From NCBI GenBank assembly GCA_024681875.1, contig JAILAA010000190.1, positions 1 through 53,005 of the forward strand: a stretch of DNA of 53,005 bases. Direction: 5' to 3'. Source of the DNA: Prevotella sp. (GTDB lineage Bacteria > Bacteroidota > Bacteroidia > Bacteroidales > Bacteroidaceae). Positions 36,137-46,500 of the stretch are shown piece after piece (position 1 is the first letter of the stretch; each line of letters begins with the position of its first letter). A program made the position numbers and the translations under genes. The notes beneath the pieces were generated by a model. It made no database searches. It was not told where the DNA came from and saw nothing but the letters and a program-made list of their open reading frames with translations.

Positions 36137-37981
36137 TTATTCAACGGTGACTGATTTTGCGAGGTTGCGGGGCTGGTCGACGTTCTTGCCTTTGCAGACG
36201 GCGACGTGATAGCTGAGCAGTTGCAGGGGAATAGTGGCGACGAGGGGCTCCAGGCACTCCAGCACCTCTGGCAGCTCAATCACCTCATCAGCGATGCGTG
36301 CGATGGTGTTGTCGCCCTTGGTCACCAGTGCGATGACGCGTCCCTGACGGGCCTTGATTTCCTGAATGTTCGACAGCACCTTCTCGTACATGGCATCATG
36401 CGTGGCGATGACGACTACAGGCATGTCGGAGTCGATGAGGGCGATGGGGCCGTGCTTCATCTCGGCAGCAGGATAGCCCTCTGCATGGATATAGCTGATT
36501 TCCTTCAGCTTTAGGGCACCCTCAAGGGCAACGGGATAGCTGAATCCGCGACCCAGGTAGAGGAAGTTATGCGCGTAGGTAAATGTACGCGCGAGGTCGG
36601 CCACCTTGTCGTTGGTTTTCAGTACCTCGCGAATCTTGTCGGGAATCTCGCTCAAGCCCTTTACCACCTTCAGGTATTCGTCGCGGCTGATGGTGCCTTT
36701 GGCCTCGGCCATGGCGAGGGCAATCATGGTGAGCACGGTTACTTGACCTGTAAAGGCCTTCGTCGATGCGACACCAATTTCAGGCCCCACATGGATATAG
36801 GTGCCGGTGTCAGTGGCGCGGGGTATTGATGAGCCGATGGCGTTGCAGATACCGTAGATGAAAGCGCCGCGCTGCTTGGCCAGCTGGATGGCGGCCAGCG
36901 TGTCGGCAGTTTCGCCGCTCTGGCTGATGGCGATAACCACATCGTCCTCGCCAACCACAGGGTTGCGATAGCGGAACTCAGAAGCATATTCCACCTCGAC
37001 GGGCACACGGCAGAATGTCTCGATGAGCTGCTTGCCAATAAGGCCAGCGTGCCACGAGGTGCCGCAGGCCACGATGACCACGCGCTTGGCGGCCAGCATC
37101 TGGCGGCGGTAGTCGATAAGGGCAGAGAGTGTGACGTGATCGGCTTCAATGTTGACGCGGCCTCTCATGCAGTTGGTCAGGCACTCGGGTTGCTCGAATA
37201 TTTCCTTCAGCATAAAATGAGGATAACCGCCCTTCTCTATCTGACCGAGGTCAATGTCGACGGTCTTGACAGCCAGCTGTTGCTCCTCGCCAAGGATGCT
37301 TGTCACCTTCAGCTCCTCGCCCAGGCGGACGAGGGCTATGTTGCCGTCCTCAAGGTAGACCACCTTGTCAGTATATTCGATGATGGGGCTGGCGTCGCTG
37401 CCGAGGAAAAACTCATCCTCGCCGATGCCCACCACTAATGGGCTCTGCTTGCGGGCTGCTACCAACTGGTCGGGATGACGCTTGTCGACAATGGCGATGG
37501 CATAGGCGCCGATAACCTGATAGAGTGCCACCTGCACGGATTGCAGCAGGTCGAGATTCTTCTTTACCATGATATATTCCACTAACTGTACCAGCACCTC
37601 GGTGTCGGTATCGCTCTGGAACTTGATGCCTTTCTGCTGCAGTTTCGCCTTGATGTCGGCGTAGTTCTCGATGATGCCGTTGTGGATGATGGCCAGGTTG
37701 TGGCTTTCTGAGTAGTGGGGGTGCGCATTGCGTGCTGAGGGTTCGCCGTGGGTGGCCCAGCGTGTATGGGCTATGCCGATGGTGCCGCTCACGTCCTTGT
37801 CGCTGCAGTAATCGGTCAGGTTGTCCACCTTCCCCTTTGTCTTATATACGTTCAGTGTGCCCTCCTTGTTAATGAGCGCCACACCGGCTGAGTCATAGCC
37901 GCGATATTCCAATCGCCGCAAACCTTTGATCAATATGGGGTAAGCCTCGCGCTTGCCTATGTATCCTACTATTCCGCACAT
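36137..37981 (-). CDS. glmS: Glutamine-fructose-6-phosphate aminotransferase
   Basis: 614 residues. Cys2 at the start (MCGIVGYIG) is the glutaminase nucleophile, RWATHGEPS and GIIENY continue the GATase II domain, and two SIS domains follow (ACGTSWHAGLIGKQLIE; SQSGETADTLAA; GRGFSYPVALEGALKLKEISYIHAEGYPAAEMKHGPIAL). C-terminal DQPRNLAKSVTVE is canonical. It makes glucosamine-6-phosphate for peptidoglycan and LPS. No glmS ribozyme is expected or seen in the 84-bp leader. Confidence 0.97.
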   Translation of the reverse strand: MCGIVGYIGKREAYPILIKGLRRLEYRGYDSAGVALINKEGTLNVYKTKGKVDNLTDYCSDKDVSGTIGIAHTRWATHGEPSARNAHPHYSESHNLAIIHNGIIENYADIKAKLQQKGIKFQSDTDTEVLVQLVEYIMVKKNLDLLQSVQVALYQVIGAYAIAIVDKRHPDQLVAARKQSPLVVGIGEDEFFLGSDASPIIEYTDKVVYLEDGNIALVRLGEELKVTSILGEEQQLAVKTVDIDLGQIEKGGYPHFMLKEIFEQPECLTNCMRGRVNIEADHVTLSALIDYRRQMLAAKRVVIVACGTSWHAGLIGKQLIETFCRVPVEVEYASEFRYRNPVVGEDDVVIAISQSGETADTLAAIQLAKQRGAFIYGICNAIGSSIPRATDTGTYIHVGPEIGVASTKAFTGQVTVLTMIALAMAEAKGTISRDEYLKVVKGLSEIPDKIREVLKTNDKVADLARTFTYAHNFLYLGRGFSYPVALEGALKLKEISYIHAEGYPAAEMKHGPIALIDSDMPVVVIATHDAMYEKVLSNIQEIKARQGRVIALVTKGDNTIARIADEVIELPEVLECLEPLVATIPLQLLSYHVAVCKGKNVDQPRNLAKSVTVE

Positions 37982-38024
37982 GTTTTTTTGAGAGTTATGA
38001 AATTTTGTTGTTTGTGTTGTTATG

Positions 38025-38059
38025 AAAAAAGAGATTGGGCGTTGATTCCCAATCTCTTT
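38025..38059 (-). terminator. Rho-independent terminator of the Wza-like gene
   Basis: A perfect 12-bp stem, AAAGAGATTGGG with CCCAATCTCTTT, around an 8-nt loop (38028-38059), followed on the minus strand by a run of T. It directly follows the Wza-like stop codon and precedes glmS, separating the two transcripts. Confidence 0.9.
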
Positions 38060-38065
38060 GAGTGT

Positions 38066-38863
38066 TTATTTCAAAATGTTGTAGAGCAACGACGTCAGCG
38101 AGATAAGGATGCTGGTTGCTGAGAACCACAGCGTCGTCATACTACCCACACTTGAGTTCTGTGCCTTCACCTTATTGGGCGTCACGTAAATGACGTCATT
38201 CTGCTGCAGATAGTAGTAAGGCGAGTTGATAAGGTTGGCGTCTTTAAGATTGATGATGTGTATGGACTTCTGCCCCATGGCATCCTCACGAATCAGCTGT
38301 ACATTGTCGCGCTTGCCCCAAATGGTGAGGTCGCCTGCCTGTGCAAGGGCTTCAAGGATGGTGATTTTCTCACGGCTGACAGTAAAAGTGCCTGGACGAG
38401 CAACTTCGCCGATGACAGAGATTTGGTAGCCCGTCATGCGTACGGTGACGATGGGTTTTTCCGACTCTGCAATGTATGGCTGTATCTTTTGCTGGATAAG
38501 GTTTTCTGCCTCCGACTTGGTCAGACCGCCTACCTTCAATTCTCCCACGATAGGAAATTGAATCATGCCGTCGTTGTCAACCAAGTAGGTCTGCAGCGTT
38601 CCCTGACCGCCAGAAGTCAGTGACCGTCCTACAGTATAAGTCGTGGGGATGGTGAGGTTGAACGGTGTTGATGCCTCTTCGTTGATGGTCTTTACAGTGA
38701 TAGTCAACTGATCTTTGGGCATGATGCGCGCATCATAGAGAACTGCCGAATGAGTCAGGTCAACATCCTGTGCGTTCTGGAAATAGGGCACGTCCTTCGT
38801 GCTTCCGCAACTGGCCATGATCAGTGCCATGGCTGCGGCTACAATAATTTTATATACTTTCAT
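38066..38863 (-). CDS. Polysaccharide export lipoprotein (Wza-like)
   Basis: 265 residues from ATG 38863. MKVYKIIVAAAMALIMASCGS is a lipoprotein signal with Cys at 19. A polysaccharide-export (Poly_export) domain lies near RIMPKDQLTITVKTINEEA, then SLBB segments (YQISVIGEVARPGTFTVSREKITILEALAQAGDLTIWGKRDNVQLIRE; NSPYYYLQQNDVIYVTPNKVKAQ), and a hydrophobic C-terminus (SATSILISLTSLLYNIL) typical of Bacteroidetes Wza. It is alone: no Wzc or glycosyltransferase nearby, and a terminator cuts it from glmS. A longer ORF start at 38953 precedes the promoter box and was rejected. Confidence 0.92.
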   Translation of the reverse strand: MKVYKIIVAAAMALIMASCGSTKDVPYFQNAQDVDLTHSAVLYDARIMPKDQLTITVKTINEEASTPFNLTIPTTYTVGRSLTSGGQGTLQTYLVDNDGMIQFPIVGELKVGGLTKSEAENLIQQKIQPYIAESEKPIVTVRMTGYQISVIGEVARPGTFTVSREKITILEALAQAGDLTIWGKRDNVQLIREDAMGQKSIHIINLKDANLINSPYYYLQQNDVIYVTPNKVKAQNSSVGSMTTLWFSATSILISLTSLLYNILK

Positions 38864-38891
38864 GGTATAAGATGTTTTTTTTATTTTGCCT

Positions 38892-38900
38892 GCAAAATTA
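38892..38900 (-). promoter_or_regulatory. -7 promoter box of the Wza-like gene
   Basis: TAATTTTGC on the minus strand fits TAnnTTTG, 29 bp from the ATG. Confidence 0.72.
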
Positions 38901-39019
38901 CTATATTTTTTTGTTTCCAACAAGTTTTGCATAAAAAAAATGAACAGATGCAATGTTATGCGATATTTTGTGTTGTTCAGTGGAAAACTCGCAGGTTATT
39001 TTTTTTTTTACTTAAAGGT

Positions 39020-39051
39020 TTTGGGCATTTGAAAAAATAGTGTTACCTTTG
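39020..39051 (+). promoter_or_regulatory. Promoter of the ATP synthase operon
   Basis: TTTG at 39020-39023 and TACCTTTG at 39044-39051 with a 20-bp spacer fit the Bacteroidetes -33/-7 consensus. The box is 54 bp before the atpD ATG. Confidence 0.8.
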
Positions 39052-39090
39052 CAGGGTCTTTGCTACGACAAATAGAAACAATAATAATAA

Positions 39091-40632
<1,542 letters not shown>

Positions 40633-40635
40633 GGT

Positions 40636-40869
40636 ATGCTGAAGCTGAAGATAGTTTCTCCTGAAAGGATAGAGTTTACCGGTGAGGTGGAGAGCGTGAA
40701 GGTGCCTGGCACGCAGGGTAACTTCGAGATTCTGACCGACCACGCCCCTATCATCTCGTCGTTGCAGAAGGGCGTCGTAGAATACGATGGCCAGCAGCTG
40801 GAGATACTGGGTGGATTCGTGGCCGTGCAGAAGAACGAAGTGTCCATCTGTGTGGAAAAGTCGGAGTGA
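40636..40869 (+). CDS. atpC: ATP synthase F1 epsilon subunit, short form
   Basis: 77 residues, only the N-terminal beta-sandwich (LKIVSPERIEFTGEVESVKVPGTQGNFEILTDHAPIISSL). The C-terminal helical hairpin that inhibits ATP hydrolysis in many bacteria is missing; short epsilon subunits are common in Bacteroidetes. Three bases separate it from atpD. Confidence 0.95.
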   Translation: MLKLKIVSPERIEFTGEVESVKVPGTQGNFEILTDHAPIISSLQKGVVEYDGQQLEILGGFVAVQKNEVSICVEKSE

Positions 40870-40907
40870 GACTACAGGCGAGGACTTTAGACTACAGACT
40901 TTAGATA
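40870..40907 (+). repeat. Heptamer array in the atpI-like leader
   Basis: Units GACTACA, a GGCGAG spacer, GACTTTA, GACTACA, GACTTTA, then GATAATG, in which the ATG is the start codon. The start codon is therefore part of the array. Confidence 0.8.
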
Positions 40908-41180
40908 ATGGTCCTTCATATTCTCTTCGGCATTCTTTTCTTCACCCTGTTGGGACTGGCCTACGTGAAGGGCTACGATGTAGTGAAAGCTCACTCGCCC
41001 CAGCACTTGGTACACTTCTACCTCATTATGGCAACGGTGCGCATGTTGCTCGTCGGCACGGCCGTCGCAATCTATGTGCTCCTCATTGCACAGAACAGGA
41101 CAGACGCCATCCGATTCGCTCTCATTATATTAATAATGTACGCGATAATGATGGTCGTGACACTGAAATTAAGACATTGA
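40908..41180 (+). CDS. AtpI-like small membrane protein of the ATP synthase operon
   Basis: 90 residues with three hydrophobic segments (ILFGILFFTLLGLAYV; YLIMATVRMLLVGTAVAIYVLLIA; FALIILIMYAIMMVVTL). It occupies the position between atpC and atpB. AtpI-like proteins help c-ring assembly or Mg uptake. Sequence identity to AtpI is low, so the call rests on size, topology and position. Confidence 0.7.
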   Translation: MVLHILFGILFFTLLGLAYVKGYDVVKAHSPQHLVHFYLIMATVRMLLVGTAVAIYVLLIAQNRTDAIRFALIILIMYAIMMVVTLKLRH

Positions 41181-41183
41181 AAT

Positions 41184-42263
41184 ATGAATTCTAAACTGAA
41201 ACGATTGTTCTGCATTGCACTCTTACTGTTGGTGATGACGCCGGCGGTAAAAGCTGAGGACTTCTCGGCCAAAGAGGTAGTGCTGGAGCATATCAAGGAC
41301 TCGCACGAGTGGCACATCACCGACCTGGGTGAGGGTCGCGATCCGTTGGTCATCCCCCTGCCTGTTATCGTGAAGAGCTCTACGGGCTGGCATGTGTTCA
41401 GCTCGTCGCGCTTCGAGCACCATGCCGATGCCAACGGACTGCGACATATCAAGGCTGATGCTCCTGCCGACATTCAGGGGCTGGCCATCGCAACTACAGG
41501 CGATAACGCTGGAAAAATTGTGGAGAACGGTCAGCCTGTCCTCGACTTCTCCATCACAAAGACGGTGGCCGTGATGTTTATCAACGTCATTCTGCTGGTG
41601 TGCATCATCCTCGGCTGTGCCCGCTGGTACAAGAAACGCAAGGCCAGCGACGCTGCACCTGGAGGATTCGTGGGCTTCATCGAGATGCTGGTGATGTATG
41701 TGGTAGACGAAATTATCAAGCCGGGCGTGGGCAAGGGCTACGAGAAGTATGTGCCTTACCTGCTCACCTGTTTCTTCTTCATCTTCACCTGCAACGTGAT
41801 GGGACTCATCCCGTTCCCGCCGGGTTCCGGCAACGTGACGGGTAACATAGCCGTGACTTTCTTCCTTGCCCTCTGCACGTTTATCATCGTACAGTTCTCG
41901 GGCAACAAGCACTATTGGAAGGACATCTTCTGGCCCGATGTGCCCACATGGCTGAAATGCCCTGCGCCCATCATCCCCATCATTGAGTTCGTGGGTATCT
42001 TCACAAAACCTTTTGCCCTGATGATTCGACTCTTTGCCAACATGATGGCAGGACACGCCATCGCCGTGGCCATCACGTGCATCATCTTCCTCGTGGCTTC
42101 GCAGGCTGTGGCTGTACAGCTGTCGATGTCGGCACTGTCGGTGCTGATGAGCATCTTCATGATGTGCCTCGAGTGTCTGGTCTGCTTCATCCAGGCCATG
42201 GTGTTCACGATGCTGTCGGCCGTGTTCATCGGTCTGGCAAGAGTGGAGCCAGCACATGAATAA
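41184..42263 (+). CDS. atpB: ATP synthase Fo a subunit
   Basis: 359 residues, longer than the usual 240-270. The start MNSKLKRLFCIALLLLVMTPAVKA is a signal-like segment, followed by about 100 periplasmic residues typical of Bacteroidetes AtpB. The proton-channel half contains the essential Arg in ALMIRLFANMMAGH and conserved helices (CNVMGLIPFPPGSGNVTGNIAV). It forms the stator half-channels next to the c-ring. Confidence 0.95.
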   Translation: MNSKLKRLFCIALLLLVMTPAVKAEDFSAKEVVLEHIKDSHEWHITDLGEGRDPLVIPLPVIVKSSTGWHVFSSSRFEHHADANGLRHIKADAPADIQGLAIATTGDNAGKIVENGQPVLDFSITKTVAVMFINVILLVCIILGCARWYKKRKASDAAPGGFVGFIEMLVMYVVDEIIKPGVGKGYEKYVPYLLTCFFFIFTCNVMGLIPFPPGSGNVTGNIAVTFFLALCTFIIVQFSGNKHYWKDIFWPDVPTWLKCPAPIIPIIEFVGIFTKPFALMIRLFANMMAGHAIAVAITCIIFLVASQAVAVQLSMSALSVLMSIFMMCLECLVCFIQAMVFTMLSAVFIGLARVEPAHE

Positions 42264-42270
42264 AAGAATC

Positions 42271-42308
42271 GTATTAACGAAATAACGCGATAACGAAATA
42301 ACGAAAAA
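42271..42308 (+). repeat. CG-N6 octamer array in the atpE leader
   Basis: CG occurs at 42271, 42279, 42287, 42295 and 42303, exactly 8 bp apart: CGTATTAA, CGAAATAA, CGCGATAA, CGAAATAA, CGAAAAAA. It lies in the 76-bp atpB-atpE spacer. Confidence 0.92.
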
Positions 42309-42339
42309 AATATTAACAACAAAAAAACATTCAACAATT

Positions 42340-42576
42340 ATGATTACAACATTGTTAGCCGTAGAAGGCGTTGCTAAGTTAGGTGCCGCAGTAGGCGCAG
42401 GTCTCGCAGCCATTGGTGCAGGTCTGGGAATTGGTAGAATCGGTGGTCAGGCCATGGACGCTATGGCCCGTCAGCCGGAGGTAATGAGCAAGCTGTTTAC
42501 GAACATGATTGTGGCAGCCGCTCTGATTGAGGGTGTAGCCCTGTTCGCAGCCGTCATCGCATTCCTCTGCATCTAA
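42340..42576 (+). CDS. atpE: ATP synthase Fo c subunit
   Basis: 78 residues, two helices. Helix 1 carries the glycine repeat AAVGAGLAAIGAGLGIG, the polar loop is ARQPE (44-47), and the ion-binding carboxylate is Glu64 in AALIEGVAL. The residues after Glu64 (Gly-Val) are not the Ser/Thr of typical sodium-binding rings, so proton coupling is likelier. Confidence 0.97.
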   Translation: MITTLLAVEGVAKLGAAVGAGLAAIGAGLGIGRIGGQAMDAMARQPEVMSKLFTNMIVAAALIEGVALFAAVIAFLCI

Positions 42577-42582
42577 TTATTA

Positions 42583-42729
42583 AGGAGTAAAGGAGTTGAG
42601 GAGATGTGGAGGTAAAGTAGAATACCTCTGTCTCTACTTCTTTATTGGAATATTAAATTGGAGCCATAGGACAAAAGGTCGATGAAGGTAATCTACTTTA
42701 CCTCCTCAACTCCTTACTCCTCAACTCCT
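42583..42729. repeat. Long repeat-armed inverted repeat between atpE and atpF
   Basis: Arms 42583-42621 and 42692-42729 are inverted copies made of AGGAGT- and AGGAGTTG-type units, differing mainly by one 8-10 bp indel. The 70-nt loop has no gene. It occupies nearly all of the 167-bp spacer and could form a hairpin in mRNA that lowers atpF relative to atpE. Confidence 0.88.
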
Positions 42730-42743
42730 AAAAAAACAGCATT

Positions 42744-43238
42744 ATGGATTTATTGATTCCGAGTACTGGTCTGTTGTTCTGGATGTCCATCACGTTCCTC
42801 GTGGTGCTGTTCATCCTGTGGAAGTTCGGCTTTCCTGTCATCACGAACATGGTGAAGGAGCGCAAGGCTTTCATCGATGACTCGCTGCGCAAGGCCCATG
42901 AGGCAAACGAGCGACTGGCCAATATACAGAAAGAAGGTGAATCCATCCTACAGGAAGCTCGCGCACAGCAGGCTCAGATACTGAAAGAGGCTGCTGAGAC
43001 ACGCGAGGCCATCGTAGCACAAGCCCAGACGAAAGCCCGCGAGGAGGGCGCCCGCCTGCTCAACGATGCGAAGGCAGAGATTGAGCAGGAGAAGAAAGCC
43101 GCCATCGCCGACATCCGCAAGCAAGTGGCTACGCTGAGCGTCGAGATTGCCGAGAAGGTGCTTCGACAGAACCTTCAGGACGATAAGGCGCAGATGGATC
43201 TCATCAACCGTATGCTGGATGATGTCAATAAACAGTAA
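42744..43238 (+). CDS. atpF: ATP synthase Fo b subunit
   Basis: 164 residues. One N-terminal membrane helix (LLFWMSITFLVVLFILWKFGF), then a long charged coiled coil (MVKERKAFIDDSLRKAHEANERLANIQKEGE onward) forming the peripheral stalk. Single b-type gene, so the stalk is a homodimer. Confidence 0.96.
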   Translation: MDLLIPSTGLLFWMSITFLVVLFILWKFGFPVITNMVKERKAFIDDSLRKAHEANERLANIQKEGESILQEARAQQAQILKEAAETREAIVAQAQTKAREEGARLLNDAKAEIEQEKKAAIADIRKQVATLSVEIAEKVLRQNLQDDKAQMDLINRMLDDVNKQ

Positions 43239-43239
43239 C

Positions 43240-43291
43240 ACCGTGATTTTTTTAATCTTTTAATTTTTCAATTTTTTTAATTTTATAATTA
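43240..43291 (+). repeat. T-rich octamer-like array in the atpH leader
   Basis: Copies close to TTTTAATT and TTTCAATT with extra Ts run up to the atpH ATG. Low complexity limits certainty. Confidence 0.5.
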
Positions 43292-43831
43292 ATGGATATA
43301 GGAATCATTTCGGTACGTTACGCCAGGGCGTTGCTCAAGAGCGCCATTGACGCCAAGCTCGACCAACAGGTGTATCACGAGATGCAGTTGTTGGCCAAGA
43401 GCTACGTCGAGGTGCCCGAGCTGCGTCATACGATAGACAACCCCATGCTGGCAAAAGAGAAAAAGGAGATGCTCCTGCTCACTGCCATCGGAGGCGACGG
43501 GGCCTCGGCACTCAGCAAAGCCTTCGTGGCACTGGTGCTGAAGGAAGACCGTGAGAACATGATACAGTTCATGGCCAACAGCTACGTCACGCTCTATCGT
43601 CAACAGAAGAACATCATCCGTGGAAAACTGACCACCGCCGTGGCCGTCGCTCCTGCTACTGAGCAGAAGATGCGCCAGATGGTGGAAAGCAAGACTAAGG
43701 GAACTGTAGAGTTTGAGACAGAGGTGAACCCTGACATTATTGGCGGCTTCATTCTCGAATATGACACCTACCGCATGGACGGCAGCGTCAAGGCCAGGCT
43801 CAACAGTATTCTTAACCAGTTAAGTAAATAG
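43292..43831 (+). CDS. atpH: ATP synthase F1 delta subunit
   Basis: 179 residues. N-terminal helical bundle ([18 protein letters not shown]) and the C-terminal signature [24 protein letters not shown]. Joins the peripheral stalk to the top of F1. Confidence 0.96.
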   Translation: MDIGIISVRYARALLKSAIDAKLDQQVYHEMQLLAKSYVEVPELRHTIDNPMLAKEKKEMLLLTAIGGDGASALSKAFVALVLKEDRENMIQFMANSYVTLYRQQKNIIRGKLTTAVAVAPATEQKMRQMVESKTKGTVEFETEVNPDIIGGFILEYDTYRMDGSVKARLNSILNQLSK

Positions 43832-43832
43832 T

Positions 43833-43872
43833 CGTAATAACGTTATACCGTTATAACGTAATAACGAAAAAA
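43833..43872 (+). repeat. CG-N6 octamer array in the atpA leader
   Basis: CG at 43833, 43841, 43849, 43857 and 43865, exactly 8 bp apart: CGTAATAA, CGTTATAC, CGTTATAA, CGTAATAA, CGAAAAAA. The last unit is the same as in the atpE leader. Confidence 0.92.
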
Positions 43873-43881
43873 GGAAAAACA

Positions 43882-45468
43882 ATGTCAGATAAGATTAAAC
43901 CAAGCGAAGTCAGTCAGGTGTTGCTCGACCAGCTGAAGGGCATCAGCGATGCGCAGCAGTTCGACGAGGTGGGTACCGTGCTTACCGTCAGCGACGGCGT
44001 GGCCCGCATCTACGGCCTGCGCAATGCCGAGGCTAACGAGTTGCTGGAGTTTGAGAACGGCACGATGGCCATCGTGATGAACCTCGAGGAGGACAACGTA
44101 GGTTGCGTGCTGCTCGGCACCACGTCGGGCATCAAGGAGGGCATGGTGGTGAAGCGCACGCGCCGCATCGCCAGCATCCGCGTGAACGACAACATGCTGG
44201 GCCGCGTTATCAATCCGCTGGGTCAGGCTATTGACGGCAAGGGCGACATCGACCTCACAGGCGCTTTCGAGATGCCTCTCGACCGCAAAGCACCTGGCGT
44301 GATCTATCGTCAGCCTGTGAAGGAGCCGCTGCAGACAGGCTTGAAGGCTGTCGACTCGATGATTCCCATCGGTCGCGGCCAGCGTGAGCTCATCATTGGC
44401 GACCGTCAGACAGGTAAGACTGCCATCGCCGTTGATACCATCATCAACCAGAAGAGTTTCTATGAGGCAGGCAAGCCTGTCTACTGTATCTACGTGGCCA
44501 TCGGCCAGAAGGCTTCCACAGTGGCTGCCTTGGTGCAGACCCTGAAGGAGCACGGCGCCATGCCTTATACCATCATCGTAGCTGCTACAGCTGCCGACCC
44601 TGCCGCCATGCAGTATTATGCACCTTTTGCAGGTGCTGCTATCGGCGAATACTTCCGTGACCGTGGTCTGCCCGCTCTCGTGGTCTACGACGACCTGTCC
44701 AAGCAGGCAGTGGCCTATCGTGAGGTGTCGCTGATTCTGCGCCGTCCCTCAGGACGTGAGGCCTATCCCGGTGATGTGTTCTACCTGCACAGCCGTCTGT
44801 TGGAGCGTGCTGCCAAGATGAACGAGCAGCAGGAGGTGGCCGAGCAGATGAACGACTTGCCCGAGTGTATGAAGGGGCATGTACGTGGTGGCGGCTCGCT
44901 GACCGCTTTGCCCATCATCGAGACACAGGCAGGCGACGTGTCGGCCTACATCCCCACCAACGTCATCTCCATTACCGACGGTCAGATATTCCTTGAGAGC
45001 GACCTCTTCAACCAAGGCTTCCGTCCCGCCATCAACGTAGGTATCTCCGTGAGTCGTGTCGGTGGCTCGGCACAGATCAAGTCCATGAAGAAGGTGGCCG
45101 GTACGCTGAAGATTGACCAGGCCCAGTATCGTGAGCTTGAGGCCTTCTCGAAGTTCTCCAGCGATATGGACGCCGTGACAGCCATGACGCTCGACCGCGG
45201 ACGTAAGAACAACCAGCTGCTCATTCAGCCGCAGTACAGCCCGATGCCCGTCGGCGAGCAGGTGGCCATCCTTTATTGCGGCGTGCACGGCCTGATGCGC
45301 GAGGTGCCCATCGACAAGGTGCGCCAGTGCCAGGATCAGTTCCTCGACAAGCTGCGCAGCACGGCTCCTGAAGTCATCGAGACCCTGGGCGCCGGCAAGA
45401 TTGACGATGAGACGACCTCCAAGATTGAAGCCGTAATGGCTGACATCGCAGGAACGTACAAAGCCTGA
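43882..45468 (+). CDS. atpA: ATP synthase F1 alpha subunit
   Basis: 528 residues. Walker A GDRQTGKT at 173-180, followed by the non-catalytic nucleotide site, the alpha signature [17 protein letters not shown] and a helical C-terminus. Alternates with beta in the F1 hexamer. Confidence 0.98.
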   Translation: MSDKIKPSEVSQVLLDQLKGISDAQQFDEVGTVLTVSDGVARIYGLRNAEANELLEFENGTMAIVMNLEEDNVGCVLLGTTSGIKEGMVVKRTRRIASIRVNDNMLGRVINPLGQAIDGKGDIDLTGAFEMPLDRKAPGVIYRQPVKEPLQTGLKAVDSMIPIGRGQRELIIGDRQTGKTAIAVDTIINQKSFYEAGKPVYCIYVAIGQKASTVAALVQTLKEHGAMPYTIIVAATAADPAAMQYYAPFAGAAIGEYFRDRGLPALVVYDDLSKQAVAYREVSLILRRPSGREAYPGDVFYLHSRLLERAAKMNEQQEVAEQMNDLPECMKGHVRGGGSLTALPIIETQAGDVSAYIPTNVISITDGQIFLESDLFNQGFRPAINVGISVSRVGGSAQIKSMKKVAGTLKIDQAQYRELEAFSKFSSDMDAVTAMTLDRGRKNNQLLIQPQYSPMPVGEQVAILYCGVHGLMREVPIDKVRQCQDQFLDKLRSTAPEVIETLGAGKIDDETTSKIEAVMADIAGTYKA

Positions 45469-45474
45469 TAGCTT

Positions 45475-46452
45475 ATGCCATCATTAAAAGAAATCAAAGG
45501 CCGAATAGCCTCGGTCAATTCTACTCGTAAGATTACGTCTGCCATGAAGATGGTGGCGTCGTCGAAGCTTCATCATGCGCAGGTTGCTATTCAGAACATG
45601 CTGCCCTATGAGGATTTGCTTGAGCACATTCTGAAGAGCTTCCTTGCTGCTGAGGCTGAGGCACAGACCATCTACGACCAGGAACGGCCTGTCAAACGTG
45701 CTGCACTGGTGGTTTTCTCCAGCAATTCGTCGCTCTGCGGAGGCTTCAATGCCAATGTCATTAAGATGATGCAGCAGACGGTGAATTCCTATGTCGAGAA
45801 GATTGGTGCGGAGAATGTAGAGGTCTATCCCATCGGGCGTAAGGTGACGGAGAAGGCTACGAAGCTGGGCTACAACGTGAAGAGCGTCGGCGATGGCTCC
45901 ACCATGATTGACCACCCGAGTGTGGCGCCCTGCATTGATTTAGCGATGAGTCTGGGCGAGCGTTTCGCAAAAGGCGAGATTGACAAAGTGGAGCTCATCT
46001 ACCACCACTTCAAGAGTGCCGGCTCGCAGATTCTGACGCGTAAGACCTTCCTGCCCATCGACATCGAGACAGAGTTGGAGCGTGACCATGAGCGTGATCT
46101 TACCTCAAATGTGGTGACGAAGAAGGCACAGGACTACCTGAAGCAGAGAGGGAAAAGAACAGAGGGAAGAGCAGAGGAGGAGGCAAAGCCGCTGAACGAT
46201 AACTTCATTGTCGAGCCTGACATGGATTCAGTGCTTTCGCTGCTCGTGCCCAAGCTGGCACATCTCATGCTCTACACCGCCTTGCTCGACAGCGTTGCCT
46301 CTGAGCACGCTGCCCGTATGGTGGCCATGCAGACGGCTACTGATAATGCCGACGAGCTGCTGCGCCAGTTGAACCTGCAGTATAATAAGAGTCGCCAGCA
46401 GGCTATTACAAGCGAGCTGCTTGACATTGTCGGGGGCTCTGTGAACAATTAG
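45475..46452 (+). CDS. atpG: ATP synthase F1 gamma subunit with a charged insertion
   Basis: 325 residues, about 35 more than E. coli AtpG. N-terminal helix (SLKEIKGRIASVNSTRKITSAMKMVASSK) and C-terminal helix (ASEHAARMVAMQTATDNADELLRQLNLQYNKSRQQAITSELLDIVGGS) form the central shaft. The extra length includes KQRGKRTEGRAEEEAK, encoded by a purine-rich imperfect repeat near 46143-46184 in the globular part. Last gene of the operon. Confidence 0.97.
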   Translation: MPSLKEIKGRIASVNSTRKITSAMKMVASSKLHHAQVAIQNMLPYEDLLEHILKSFLAAEAEAQTIYDQERPVKRAALVVFSSNSSLCGGFNANVIKMMQQTVNSYVEKIGAENVEVYPIGRKVTEKATKLGYNVKSVGDGSTMIDHPSVAPCIDLAMSLGERFAKGEIDKVELIYHHFKSAGSQILTRKTFLPIDIETELERDHERDLTSNVVTKKAQDYLKQRGKRTEGRAEEEAKPLNDNFIVEPDMDSVLSLLVPKLAHLMLYTALLDSVASEHAARMVAMQTATDNADELLRQLNLQYNKSRQQAITSELLDIVGGSVNN

Positions 46453-46500
46453 TTTGCCTGCCTCCTTGTAGGGGAGGGGGTAGAGTGGGGTCAGTAACCA

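Noticed and set aside
36119..38065. glmS ribozyme upstream of glmS
   Set aside because: The 84-bp leader holds only the Wza terminator and AT-rich sequence; this ribozyme is typical of Firmicutes.
41223..42413. 396-residue open frame antisense to atpB-atpE
   Set aside because: It is a shadow of strong atp genes; the product is His/Asp/Glu-rich with no fold, and it would need to cross a repeat array.
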